From: Castor canadensis
Lineage: Eukaryota; Chordata; Mammalia; Rodentia; Castoridae
Length of the DNA stretch: 64,000 bases
Direction of reading: 5' to 3'
Assembly (NCBI RefSeq): GCF_047511655.1
Contig: NC_133390.1
Coordinates: 163,716,583 to 163,780,582, forward strand
Numbering within the stretch: position 1 is the first letter of the stretch; each line of letters starts with the position of its first letter. Below, piece after piece: positions 1 to 12,590 of the stretch. The translations under genes and the position numbers were made by a program. Under the pieces are notes generated by a model. It was not told the DNA's origin. It worked only from the letters and a program-made list of their open reading frames with translations, and searched no databases.

Positions 1-202
1 ACTGAAGACCATCTTTTCTGGGTGTTTACAAAGCATGTGTACCACACAGCTTGCTCACCAAACCTCAATAATTGCTTAAAACAAGAGAGCTGCTGATTCA
101 GGGAGGGAGGAGTCTTTTAAAAGACATATCATCCCAAATGTTGCATTTAGAGATTTTATTTCTTCTAAAAAAAAATAACTTGTCAGTGGGACAAAAGTAG
201 TT
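1..202. other. Unassigned sequence before the L1
   Basis: I see no gene or recognisable repeat in this stretch. It ends at the left target-site duplication of the L1. Confidence 0.5.
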
Positions 203-217
203 AAGAGGTCTTCTTCT

Positions 218-1273
218 AAATTCAAATGGCCAAAAATCACATGAAAAAATGCTCACCATCTCTAGCCATAAAGGAAATGCAAATTAAAACTACACTAAGA
301 TTCCACCTCATCCCTGTTAAAGTAGCCATCATTAGCAACATCACTAACAGCAGATGTTGGCGAGGATGCGGGGGAAAAAGGAACCCTTTTACACTGCTGG
401 TGGGAATGCAACCTAGTACAACCACTCTAGAAAAAAATCTGGAGGCTTCTTAAAAATCTAAACATAGATCTACCATTTGATCCAGCAATACCACTCTTGG
501 GGATATACCCAAAAGAATGTAACACAGATTACTCCAGAGGCACCTGCACACCCATGTTTATTGCAGCACTATTCACAATAGCCAAGTTATGGAAACAGCC
601 AAGATGCCCCACTACTGATGAATGGATTAAGAAAATGTGGTATTTATACACAATGGAATTTTATGCAGCCATGAAGAAGAATGAAATGTTATCATTCTCT
701 GGTAAATAGATGGAATTGAAGAACATCATTCTGAGTGGGGTTAGCCTGGCCAAAAAGACCAAAAATTGTATGTTCTCCCTCATATGTGGACATTAGGTCA
801 AGGGCATACACAACAAGGGGATTGGACTTTGAGCACATGATAAAAGCAAGAGCACACAAGGGAGGGGTGAGGATAGGTAAGACACCTAAAAAACTCAACA
901 CAGAGAAACTAAAGCAGATACCTTAAAAGCAACCGAGGCCAATAGGAGAAGGGGACCAGGAACTAGAGAAAAAGTTAGATCAAGAAGAATTAACCTAGAA
1001 GGTAACACACACACACAGGAAATCAATGTGAGTCAACTCCTTGTATAGCTATCCTTATCTCAACTAGCAAAAACCCTTGGTCTTTCCTATTATTGCTTAT
1101 ACTCTCTCTTCAACAAAATCAGAGATAAGGGCAAAATAGTTTCTGCCTGGTAGTGAGGGGGTGGGGGGGGAAGGGAGGGAGCAGGGGGAAGAGGGGAGAA
1201 ATGACCCAAACATTGTATGCACATATGACTAAAAGAAAAAAAAAGAAAAAGAAAAGCACAAAAAAAAAAAAAA
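218..1273 (+). mobile_element. 5'-truncated LINE-1 (end of ORF2 plus 3'UTR)
   Basis: The 5' part matches the C-terminal end of L1 ORF2, with wording such as IYPKE, MFIAALFTIAK, WIKKMW and YTMEFYAAM. It is followed by a G-rich 3'UTR and an A-rich tail at about 1231-1273. The element is flanked by a perfect 15-bp direct repeat, AAGAGGTCTTCTTCT, at 203-217 and 1274-1288. This is the target-site duplication expected from target-primed reverse transcription. The undecayed duplication suggests a fairly recent, lineage-specific insertion. Being 5'-truncated and carrying reading-frame damage, it cannot transpose autonomously. Confidence 0.93.
226..796 (+). pseudogene. L1 ORF2 C-terminal remnant, frameshifted
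   Basis: Two reading frames cover the remnant. One, from 226, carries the upstream part; another, around 497-709, carries the IYPKE...MKKNEM part, so at least one frameshift lies between them. A premature TAG at 707-709 interrupts the second frame. The family's usual stop position appears to be the in-frame TAG at 794-796. No endonuclease or polymerase core remains, only the extreme C-terminal segment. It is not a functional gene. Confidence 0.85.
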
Positions 1274-1288
1274 AAGAGGTCTTCTTCT

Positions 1289-1640
1289 CCGCTCAGAAGC
1301 AACTTGAGGGGAAGTGGTTTGTTTGGGGGTACTTTTTTTTTTCATGAGGTTAGAGCTAGAAGAAGGATAAAATTTGTGGAGTGGGAATGTGGAAAAACAT
1401 GTAGGATACTGCTTAGTTGTCAGCCTTCAGAAGATCCAGAAAGTCTTTCTCTGATCATCTCTGCAGCCTCTCACGTCAGCCTCTTTTTCTCTTGACAAAC
1501 ATCATAGTGTGCCCCAAAGAGCACAACTGATGGGGTATAAGATTTTGGAGAACAGTGCACAGGTATGATGTTCAAAACATTTTTAACAATATGCATTTTT
1601 TTCAGTACGAATTTTGTAGAGTTCTAAAATATAGAGAAAA
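1289..1640. other. Unassigned sequence
   Basis: No gene or clear repeat is seen between the right L1 duplication and the microsatellite. Confidence 0.4.
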
Positions 1641-1647
1641 AAGAGAG

Positions 1648-1709
1648 GCTAGCTAGCTAGCTAGCTAGCTACATAGATGATAGATGATAGATAGATAGAT
1701 AGATAGATA
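1648..1709. repeat. Tetranucleotide microsatellite (AGCT)n then (GATA)n
   Basis: About six AGCT units run directly into imperfect GATG/GATA units. The AGCT part is self-complementary. It is likely length-polymorphic. Confidence 0.9.
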
Positions 1710-1759
1710 ATTGATTGACACATAAATAGAAAATAGGAGCCAGACTTCATTCTACATTC

Positions 1760-2270
1760 ATAGCCCTCACCCTTATCTCTTTAAGTACTCAACACGTTTT
1801 CATTCAACCACTTATGGGGTTGTTGAGGTCCTGGTATGTGTCAGGCACCCCTTGTGCTGCTTAAGAGCATCCGTGAACAAACTGGTCATTGGACACTGAC
1901 CTCACAGCACTATGGGATGGCTCAAGGATGTGGAAGATAAGTCATCAAATGAATAAGTAATCCAATATTCTAAAGCAATTAGTGCCACGAGGAAAAACAA
2001 AAGGAAGGAAAGACATAGCAGAGAAGAACAGGACAGTAAGGGAATGCCAGGGAGCAGGAGGTGCATGCTAGTAGATGAAATCTGGATAAACTTCATCAAG
2101 TAAATGAGATATGAGCAAGGACCTGCTTTTTTTCTGGAGAAAGAGTGGTTCAGGCAAAGGGAGAAGCTCCAGCAAAGACCCCCATGAAGGGCAGTAATCA
2201 GAATGTTCCAGAAACACAAAGGCAGCCAGAGTAGATGTAACAGATTGAGGGAGGTGAGAACACAGAAAGA
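1760..2270. repeat. Ancient LINE-like interspersed repeat fragment
   Basis: The wording 'catt.aaccactta', 'tgtcaggcacc', 'gtgaacaaac' and later 'gggcagtaatcagaatgttcc' follows a widespread old mammalian repeat. That repeat describes 'last member of the size range / lost-accessory' style 3' LINE sequence of the L1M/HAL1/L2 era. The exact family cannot be assigned by eye. Minus-strand open frames across it are chance. Confidence 0.45.
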
Positions 2271-2309
2271 GAGAAATTCAGAGAGGAGACAGAGGTTTTG
2301 ATTGCTTAT

Positions 2310-2475
2310 TTTAAAATGAATGAAAACTAAAATTTATTTAGGTGCTCAGCTGCATGAATTATACTTCAAAGACTTGATAGCCACTTTGAGTAGTGGCTAC
2401 CTTATAGGATGACACAAATATGGAACATTTGTGTCATCCAGAAACTTCCATTACCTGGTGCTGATCTAGAGTAGA
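2310..2475. mobile_element. hAT-Charlie-type MITE fragment
   Basis: The sequence resembles old nonautonomous hAT-Charlie elements: 'tagccact...agtggctacc', then a 'gga...acaaatatggaacattt' block, and an end near 'gctgatctag'. Two stem-loops lie inside: 8-bp arms at 2378-2385/2392-2399 and perfect 13-bp arms at 2407-2419/2427-2439. Confidence 0.65.
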
Positions 2476-2489
2476 TAACTTCGATTCAG

Positions 2490-2800
2490 ACTTTAGATCT
2501 CAGTTCAAACATCACTTCCTTCAGGAAGCTCTCCCTGGCCACTTCTCCTGTGTGTCAGTTTCACTGTCCTAGATACGCTCTCAGAGGGCCAGGTTGCTTT
2601 CCTTGTAGCAGTTATCGCTCTGGCTTTGTATACTCATTAGTGCCATATCAGGCAGACATCTCTTCTCTCCTATTAGACTAAAAACTCCATGAGGGCTGGG
2701 TTGGCTTCTGCTTTTCATTGTTGTATTATCAACATCTACAAGGTACATGAAAAACAGACAGTGCATATTTTCTCACTGAGGGAATGAATGGTTTTAGATG
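2490..2800 (+). repeat. LINE L2 3'-end fragment
   Basis: Characteristic L2 3' wording is present in order: 'catcacttccttcaggaagc', 'ccctggcc', 'ctccatgagggctggg', and a tail with 'gaatgaatgg'. It is an ancient fragment with no coding capacity. Confidence 0.75.
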
Positions 2801-3404
2801 GCAGGACTGGATGCACAGAATTCACCAAATACAGAGATACAGCAGCTGGGGAATTGCAATCCAGTAGACTCCTGGGACCTAAAATGCATTGGTGAGAGAG
2901 GTTACAGGAGCTGAGCCCCCACTGCACCAAACCTGGACTCCACCAGGACCCTACTTTATTGTGGCAACCACCTCCTCACCAAGGCCCCAGCTGTTGTCCT
3001 TCCAGGATGACTTCTGACTTCACTAGAGCACCTGAGTTTCAGATAATCACAAAATGACTTTCTGCCCCCCAGCCATGAAGGCAGCACTGAAAAGCTTCCT
3101 TCTGCTTGAAGAAGAACCCCAGTAGTGGGGAGCGACCTCGACCACGGCACACTCGCTGGGATTCCTGGGTAGGCAGGGAGAATGCTGTATGTGTCAGCAT
3201 GTATGTGTTGCCTTCATGGGACAAGTCCTGGACCACACAGCCCCAGATCTGACAGGTAACACACAGCAGTGTGAGTTACAGGGGCTTGTGAGCCCCCCTT
3301 TGAGAGCTTGAGTGTTTCGTATAAATATTTATGGGAGTCTGGAGACTCCATTAACCCCACCAGCACCTCATTTCACTTGTTACATGATGTGTAGATGAGT
3401 GTGG
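2801..3404. other. Unassigned sequence
   Basis: I see no gene or recognisable repeat here. Confidence 0.4.
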
Positions 3405-3760
3405 AGGACAGTGTTCACACACACACATGTACGTGTGTGTACATGAACCTGTGAGTATGTACAAGGACCCCCTACACATTTTTTGAGAGCATGTATACAT
3501 GTATAATCAATTCTTTTGATGTACCCATAAATCCATACAGCCGTGGCACACTGTATGCACCCATCAATACATGTGCAGGAACATTTGGACCTGCATGTGT
3601 ACAGGCACAGGTGCATGTGTAATGCATACGTGCACATATGCATATATGTGCAGCAAATGAACACATGCAAATTCTGTACCTGAACATGGATACACATGCA
3701 TGCTTGCCTCTGTGTATACAAATAAGCATGAGTGTGTACACATGTGTGTTCATGCACGGG
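3405..3760. repeat. Degenerate TG/CA-rich low-complexity tract
   Basis: Interleaved CATG, TGTACA and CACACA words run for about 350 bp. The tract gives Cys/His-rich open frames on the minus strand, such as 3380-3757. These are composition artefacts rather than genes. Confidence 0.75.
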
Positions 3761-6479
3761 CCTGTCCTGAAAGCAAAAGCATAGTATCTTCTCAGAAACA
3801 GCTTTTGTTAAACTGTAGATGGTTCCATCAAGATCACCTCACCTAGCAACTGCTTCTGCCCATTAGAATCTAGTTATTGGAAAGTTCAATTGAGAGCAGA
3901 TGAAGGGTGAAAGGACTGCTCATTAATTACAAACAGCGCAAGATCCCAAAGCAACAATGCTCCCACACACACCCTTCTCACCACCATACTCCTCTGCAGA
4001 GAGTGAAATGAGCAACAGCTGCAGCCTCTGACGATGCCCTTGTCATCATGTTGTCCTGCTGGATTCCCAAGTCCCTGTGGCTCATCTGGGCAGGGAACCT
4101 TGTGGCTAGAGAGCATGAAGCATACCCCCAAGAAAGTGACTACCCTTTGGAAAGGGACTTAGAAAGAAAACTGTCCTCAAGACTATTTGCCACCCTTCTA
4201 TCTTTCCCCTAGCTCGAGTATTTCAAGTAAGAATAGTGGGCTTGTTTTGATGGCAAAAATAACAAATTTCCACACCAGGTCCGTGGGAGTTCAAGTTCTG
4301 TGTCCTCCACTGGGTGGCCACATTAGGCCTCAATGATTCATTCCTGGCCTGCAGGTAACAGCAGACCACACTCAGTTAAGTGAAATGTCAGAAGGAACTA
4401 TCCCCACGGTTTAGTCACATCTCTTCTGCTATATGACCTGCCTGCCTCTTTTCTGTGAAAAGGGACATATGTGCCAGGCTCCAGTTCCCAGGACACAAAG
4501 GAGGGCATGGGTCAATCCCTGTATCGAAAGGGCAGTCCTTCTCTGCACACTCAGGACAGGCAGAGCTGACTCCAACCAACCAGCCCTGTGCAAGGCTCGA
4601 GGGCCTGTAACACTAGCAGAGTCAGGGCAGCCAAGGTAACAGATCAGAAAAAAACAAGGAAACTTGAGAGTGAGCCAAGCACAGCCTCAGCCCCTGAATC
4701 TGATGGAGTCATAGGCTAGGACTAATGTCCACTTCACACTCCAAACTCAGATGGGTACTTTCCAGCCTCCCAACCCTATCCATTTATTGGAAGAAATCCA
4801 AGCCCTGGCAAAATGCATAGAACTCTTAAAATGAAAACATGACAATATAATTATTGAATTTGTGGACTTTGTGTCCCATCCATGTCATAAGTCACTAAGC
4901 TGTTTCTTCCAGAAAGTTCCAGGCCTCCTCTTACCACCTCTGTAGCTGCCCCTCCTGCCCAAATATATCATCCATTTTGATACAAATAAAACAGAATGTG
5001 TAACGACCAGTTGCCATTTACATGAAAGTAACTTCACAGGCAAAGAATGCTGAGAGGCAGCTAAAACTGAATGCTGCTTTGGAACAAATTCTTATTATTA
5101 ATTTAGGTGGTTTTCTGTATTTGGAGCAGCAACTTTTCTTGTGTGTTTCATTTCTTCCAAGTGAGAGCAGTTAGTTCTGATCTTGTCTAAATGTACCATT
5201 TAAGACAACATGTGTAGGACAAGAGAGAAAAGTATGAAGTGGATGGTGGGGGAGGACATGGAAATTCACACTGAACAGGTTAAAGATGTCCAGACAGATG
5301 TGGAGGAGGCATGCAGGATTCTGGGAAGTTGAGGGGTCTTGGAGAATGGGTGCTGAAAGAGGTGCTCTCCAAAGTCTGGGCCCTGCTCCCCAGCCAGCAA
5401 CTGTGAAAAGGATGAAGTTCCCGGCAGCAGCTACTGCTGGTATGGCCTGGCCTGGGAGGGCCCATGGTGGCTGCTTCCTCAACCAAGGAACATCCAGCTA
5501 CCTTCATTGTAGCTGGATTTTGTGCTGTGCTAGGTGCCATCATGCAGAAGCTCCTCCAGCTAGTCTGACTTCTTTGCAGAGGGCTGCTGCAGGAAATGAT
5601 GTTGCCCATGGGATGCCCCACTTGACCACTTTTATTTTGGTGAGGGGAGAAGGATTCCCTACATAATAAAATCTAAACACAACTATCTCTGGTATGAGCG
5701 GCCAGGCCTTCAGACTTCAGGCTGCAGAGGGAAGAGTAACCATTATGCAAGAAGCCAGTTCAGCGGGTCTCCTTTCTGAAAACAGAAGAGTCCAGAGTTT
5801 TGCATCTGAAAGCCTGAAAGGGAATCACTGAAAACTCTAAAAGGCTCAGAGGACAGGAGAGTGAGGACCAAGGATTTGCCTGGGTAGCAGAAGCTGTAAT
5901 CCAGGTCACAGAGAAGGTTGAGTGGCCAGCCTGGTTTAGCTGATGTGGTTCCTGGCAGCTTCCACCCTGAGTAGGGGTGCAGGAGTCCCCCAGGCAGGCA
6001 CCAGTTGCAGGGGCGAGTCCCCTCTTGGGGGGGGGGGGGTTTGCAGCTACAGACCCTGCCACAGAAATGCCCAGAGGATCTAGGAAAACTTGACTGTGTC
6101 ACTGAGACTGGGGGTCTATGACCAGCCTCAGCTTACCCAGAGATCTGTTATACTGAGATTTGCCCCCTTGTCAGCCAACAGGACACTGCTCCCTGTCATT
6201 CCCCATTCCCCAGTCCACCCTGGTGCTGGGGACAGGATGGAAGGGAACTGCGGCAAGCCAGATCTAGAGCAACAGCTAGGACACCCGCCGTGACTTCCGG
6301 AATGGCAGGCCCACCTGTCTGTCCTCTCATTCCTCTTCTCTTGCTTCAGACACCTCAGGACCTGATTTGGTTGCCCTTATCCACCTGTCATCGCTGGAAT
6401 AAAAGGCAGAAGAGAAAACAAAGCAAAAGAAAGTTTCTGAAGTGAAAGAGATTAGGAAAGAATGATAAAGGAATGGGAA
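3761..6479. other. Unique intergenic sequence 3' of MAFB
   Basis: No gene is supported. A 13-G run lies at 6027-6039. Several 100-125-codon open frames around 5170-6100 overlap one another on both strands. They lack codon bias, splice context or family resemblance. Confidence 0.5.
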
Positions 6480-6595
6480 ATGGGAAGAGGAGGGGAGGAG
6501 AAGGGAAAAGATTAAGGGGAAAGGAAGGAGGGAGAGAGGGAGGAAAGAAGGAAGGGAAGAAGGAAGGAAGGAAGGGAGGGACGGACGGAGGGCTG
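6480..6595. repeat. GGAA/GGGA purine-rich tract
   Basis: The plus strand is nearly pure A/G, with repeated GGAA and GGGAGG units, for over 100 bp. It encodes the apparent Ser/Leu/Pro repeat of a spurious minus-strand open frame. Confidence 0.85.
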
Positions 6596-7260
6596 GCTCC
6601 CTGAGCGCCTGTGTGACACCCTGCCCCGCCCGCCTAAAGTGGTGGCTGACCCTGCCGCACACCGGTGACATGGCGGGGGGCACAGGAAAGGGGGCTTCGC
6701 ACGGAACTGGAACGTGGCCGCCCCAGCAAGGGGTGCGGCCAGGAATGGAGCCACATTCCCGGACTGTGTGTCCCCCCTGCGTGCGTCCCGGTGTCTGTGT
6801 TTGTCTGTCTCCGCGTGCGTCTCCCGATGCAGGCGCCAGCCTGTCTATGTAGGAGCCGTGCCGGGTCGGAGGACTCCAGGCTCTTGGAGGGTTTTTTCCC
6901 CGAGGGACGTGGAGGATCTCGAGGTGCTCGCGAGCCGCGGGGAGTGGTGGGAACCGAAAAGGAGAATCAAGGTTGCGGAGTGCCGCAGGGTGGGACTCGC
7001 CGGAGGTCGTTGGCACCCAGTTCTCTTTTCCTGCGCTTGTGGGCTCCGGGTCTGGGGCGTCGCGTCGGGTCGGGACTGCAGGCAGCGTGTGGAGACGTGG
7101 CCGGGGCTTGCCCTGCTGTGCTAACCCGACCTCCAAGCTCCCGACGCCTCAGCCTCCTCCTCCTCCTCCTCCTAGCGGCTGGCTCTGCCCGGCTCTCGCC
7201 AGCGTGTGCCCAGGGCTGGTTAGTGCTCAGTAGGTAGCTTGGTTCTGGGACTGACAGTGC
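6590..7260. promoter_or_regulatory. CpG-rich island 3' of MAFB
   Basis: CpG dinucleotides are dense here (runs such as CCGCCCGCC, GGCGTCGCGTCGGGTCGGG, GAGCCGCGG). Flanking DNA on either side is CpG-poor. A (CCT)n trinucleotide run lies at about 7148-7174. The island begins just after the purine tract, about 2 kb beyond the putative MAFB polyadenylation site. It could be an orphan CpG island, an enhancer or the promoter of an unannotated noncoding transcript. No TATA box or convincing first exon is visible. Confidence 0.65.
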
Positions 7261-8049
7261 ATACGTGGGCATCGATGTGGGTACAGGGTGAGGGTGTCTG
7301 TATCTTTGTGCGTCAGTGTGTCACTAGGACTGTGTCATGGAATTGTCTTCTTCTCCAAGATGTAGTTGGTCACTCTGAACTGGCTGAAGTTACCTTGTCC
7401 TTTCTGGAAGCAATATGATGGCGTCCATCACTGGGTTGGTTTGGGTGTCTCTGAGCGCTAAGGAAGTAAGGCCAACGCTTTGCAGTTTGCAATCCTCCCC
7501 AATGTGGAGGTTTTTCTCAAAGTTTAGGTGACCCTAGAAGTGAAGAGTACGCCTCCAACTAGGACGATTCCAAAAGGAGTCAAGTCACCTGGTTTAGGGG
7601 TTCCATCACCCAGGAATCCGTGATCCCTTTGGTCTCTGTAGAAGCCACCCTCCAAAGTTCCTTCAGATGCCTGCGTGACCCTGGCCTCATGCAAAGCTTT
7701 AGCCTAAAGGGAATGCGACTGTGTATGTGGGCTTGTGCAGGAACACTTGCACATTCAATTAGGAAACTATCCTACCCCTTGCTCCTTGATCTGTGTACAG
7801 TAGGGCAAAGTTACTGGCAACCAGGCTCAACCGCCTCCTCTGAGATCGCAGTCAAAGCCTTCCCTGCCAGACACTCTTTTGAGTTAGTGAAACGGACTGC
7901 ATTGGGGAGTTAAATTTGAGCCGGAATCCTGAGCTTCTCTCCTACTAAACAACATGAAAGCACTGTATATGTACGTTGTTGTTAAAATTATTTGTAACTT
8001 TACTTTTTAGATCCCCACTCATCTTCCCCAGACCCCAGCCACCACTGCC
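7261..8049. other. Unassigned sequence
   Basis: No gene or clear repeat is seen. Confidence 0.4.
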
Positions 8050-8050
8050 A

Positions 8051-8052
8051 CC

Positions 8053-8136
<84 letters not shown>
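8051..8136. repeat. Compound microsatellite (CT)n(CA)n
   Basis: About 27 CT units (8051-8105) are followed directly by about 15 CA units to 8136. It is probably highly polymorphic. Confidence 0.97.
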
Positions 8137-8137
<1 letters not shown>

Positions 8138-9299
8138 AGCATCCAGGGATCTAGACCAAAATCTGTTCTCATGAGTTTCACTTTCCCCTTCCTTCTCCCA
8201 GGCTCCACTTAGCTCACGTTCTCCTTTGGTGTTCCACTGCTTGGGTCTCCTACACCTCTCCATCCTGGAGAAATTTCATGTTAGGAACTCTGGGCCAGAG
8301 AACCTCACTAGCTCTGAATATCATATCGAGGACAGAATATTGAGACTGCAGGAACTGGAAGTCCCTGGAGCTAACCACTACCCAAAGAGTACGGATGTCT
8401 TCTGAGGTTTGTGAATCCTACCCCACCATCCAGAGGCATCTGAGGCCAACCCTAAGACAGGCTTCGAAGGAGGCTGAGAGGAATTTGGGGCGAGTTAGAT
8501 GGGCACTGCTGTTTTTTCCAAGGATCCAGGAAAAGAAAGAGTCTAGGGCCTCTAGGACCATTACCGTATGGGGAATCTGCAGGTTATACTCAGAGCTGTT
8601 ATGCTGGAAAAAAACAAATCTCTCCAACTCCCAGTTTGTGCAGGCAGACACTGAAATCCAGGCTTGGCCATGCAGTGGGACTGAGGGTTTCCAGCCTGAG
8701 CTGCTGGACACCCTAAGCAGACCACCCCAGAAAGAAGTCTTCAAGGAGGGCCTTCCTGTCGGGAAAGTGATGTACCCCAAGATTTGGTGCTGAATGTCAC
8801 CTGCCTTGGGGAAGGAAGTCAGGCTTCCCCATTCAGAGCAGGAATTCTAGCCCTCAGCAGCTCCAGTGCCAGTGCCAGGCAGAAAGGCAGGGGCAGTAGG
8901 ATGGCTGGACCTGAGCACCAAAAAGACCTGGATTCCCCATCGGAGCAGCATCTCTTGGCTTCCTGGTCTCTGCCATTCAGTACCTCACAGCAGGCAAGCT
9001 AGCAGAGCCATTCCCAATAACCAAGACTGAAAGCGCTGAAAAAGCGGCAAGTGCCCAGGGACTTCAGAGACCTTTCAGACTTGCACCCTCTCAGCTCACA
9101 GACCACCTCTTGACCTGGTTTTGGACCTAGGGTGAGAAGCAGAGAACACGTTTGAGGCTCACTCACACACTTAAGGGAGAGATCTTTGGGCCTTGGTGTG
9201 CATTTCCATTGCCAGAGGAGAAGACAGTGCCCCCAAGTTGGAACAATTCTTAGAGAAGCAAACAAGAGAATCAGTCAGTCATGTAAACTCGGAATCCTC
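8137..9299. other. Unique sequence downstream of MAFB
   Basis: No gene or recognisable repeat is seen. It lies just beyond the inferred MAFB polyadenylation region, so read-through transcription is possible. The 132- and 120-codon frames on opposite strands at 8395-8793 are mirror shadows without family resemblance. Confidence 0.4.
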
Positions 9300-11236
9300 T
9301 AAATAAACACCATTTCCATGGTTTTAATAAGCAAAATAGGAAACCATTTTAATAACCAAAAAACAGAAACCAGTCTGAATTAAAACTACAATAGACTAGG
9401 TTTTAATATTTTCATATCATAAGCAGGGTTTGAAATTGATCCCTTATTTTACATGAAATAAAAACAATTTCTTTTGCGGCAAGTTTGATTTCAACACAGT
9501 TGAATCCGTAAAAACCAAAGCTTGTTTCTGATGCAGGACGAATATCCACAATATTTAAAACTGCAAGCACCATGCGGTTCATACAATCTTGTTATTACTG
9601 TTAATTTATCAACTAATACAAACTCAGAAAATGCATCCAGCCAGCAGCGCCAGCAATTTCAAATGGGAACTAAAAAATACGCTTTCATTTGGTATTCTTT
9701 TTTGTCAGTGCAACTTAAATCCTTTTACTGACCTGCAGAAAAAAAAAGTAATAATAAAGGAAAACACCCAGATCATCCCTATAACTACTGTACAGCCGAA
9801 GGGAGGCAGGGAACACCACCAATAACTCTTCCTGCTATCTCAAAAGCAGGGAAAGAAACACATATTGCATTGGTCTAAAGAACGCACTTGAAAGTTGCAA
9901 AATTATGGCCAATGTTTGGGTTTCTGGTGCATCCTGAAGTGGCAGTTGGTTCGGTGTAAGCTCTGGTCATCATTTGACCAGTGTCAAGGTTGCTGAAGCC
10001 TCTCACCCTAGGAGCGCTGGGTCCCTGCAATCAGTGCCTTCCAGGAAGATTCAAAAGGGGCACTGGAATAATTCTGGCTACAATGAAAAGCAGAGGAGAT
10101 CGGCTTCCTTTCCTCTCTTATTAGACAAGGTAGGGATAGAGGACAAGCACTGACCTCCATGGTGTGGAACTCCACAGCTGCCTCTCTTTCCCTCAAAACC
10201 AACAAATTGAAAACTAAAGCAGGAGGGAAAAGAGGACGGAATATGGACATGGAAGGAAAAAAAAAAAACATGCAACTTCCAAGGGCGCCCAAGACAAAGT
10301 TATTGCGGGATGCTAAATGCCCAGAATGCTTTTTTTACTTTTTCTTTTTTTACTTACAAACAAAAATGCCATAGTAATGAACCCAAACAAAGACACTCGC
10401 TTGCTGCCATGTTCTATGCGGTTTGGCGGGGCGGGTATTTACAAGCCGCCAGGACTGAAACCCAGCTCGCAGCCGCCGGAGTTTCGAAACTGCGATCCCT
10501 TCTCACCCAAAGAAACAAGGGGGTTATGATCCATGATCAACAACATGCTAAAGTTAAACAAGAAAATGGTACAAAATAGAAATTATTACCATACATGTCC
10601 AGCATGCAGGATTAATATTTTTAATGCGGATTTTCGTATTTTTCTAGATAATTGAGCAGGCAATAAAACTGATGAGATTTGCGCGCGTGGAAAGTCCTAA
10701 CTGAGGCCCGCGTCTCTCGACTTCGAGCCAGTGTTCTCCGGAGGACTCTGGACAGACAGGTCCGTCTGTTCTTCCTCCCTTTGCTCAGCCTTGTCTCACG
10801 CCTGCCGGGACGCTAGGGTCCCTCTCCTCTGCTCTCTTCCTGGAGCAGGCTGAGCTCCGGAATGCGAAGCAGCAGCCCTGGCACTCACAAAGTTCAGAAA
10901 GCCAGGAGTCTCCAGACGGCCGTGGTACTATGCCGCGCCGCCTTCCAGCCTGGAGAAAAGTTGCTCCGGGAGCTCCCACCCTCCTGGTCTCTCGGGCTCT
11001 GCCCGAGTCTAGGAGGCGGCGCTGGCGTACACTACTCTCGCCTTAGCCGAAGTCCCCTGCCCGCCCGCGCTCCCGCCCGTCGCCCGCGGCCCGCGCCTCT
11101 TTCCTCCCTCTCGCTCAAGTCAAACATGTCAAGGCTGGGGCCATGGCAGGGACAGGGTCCAGGGGAGTCCAGGGCTGGGGACACGGGACTGGGAGTCCGG
11201 ACCAGGGCAAGGGCGGGGGCCGGGACCCGCCACGAC
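9300..11236 (-). other. MAFB: MAFB 3' untranslated region (inferred extent)
   Basis: The stop codon is at 11237-11239. Downstream on the minus strand lies about 1.9 kb of repeat-free, AT-rich sequence. That length is close to the long 3'UTR known for mammalian MAFB mRNAs. Candidate ATTAAA poly(A) signals cluster at its far end. The start is firm, but the end is inferred from signal position and expected length. Confidence 0.6.
9323..9407 (-). terminator. MAFB: Cluster of ATTAAA poly(A) signals
   Basis: Minus-strand ATTAAA hexamers occur at 9402-9407, 9348-9353 and 9323-9328. ATTAAA is the commonest variant poly(A) signal. Three within 90 bases at the end of the repeat-free 3'UTR make this the likely cleavage region. 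Which one is used cannot be told from sequence. Confidence 0.5.

Positions 11237-12590
<1,354 letters not shown>

Noticed and set aside
1090..1347. Lys- and Phe-rich small open frames on both strands
   Set aside because: They translate the L1 poly(A) tail and G-rich 3'UTR.
6327..7136. 269-codon minus-strand frame over the downstream CpG island
   Set aside because: Its low-complexity Ser/Leu/Pro part comes from the GGAA tract and the rest is a GC-rich, stop-poor shadow. Overlapping frames of 190 and 136 codons on the plus strand behave the same way.
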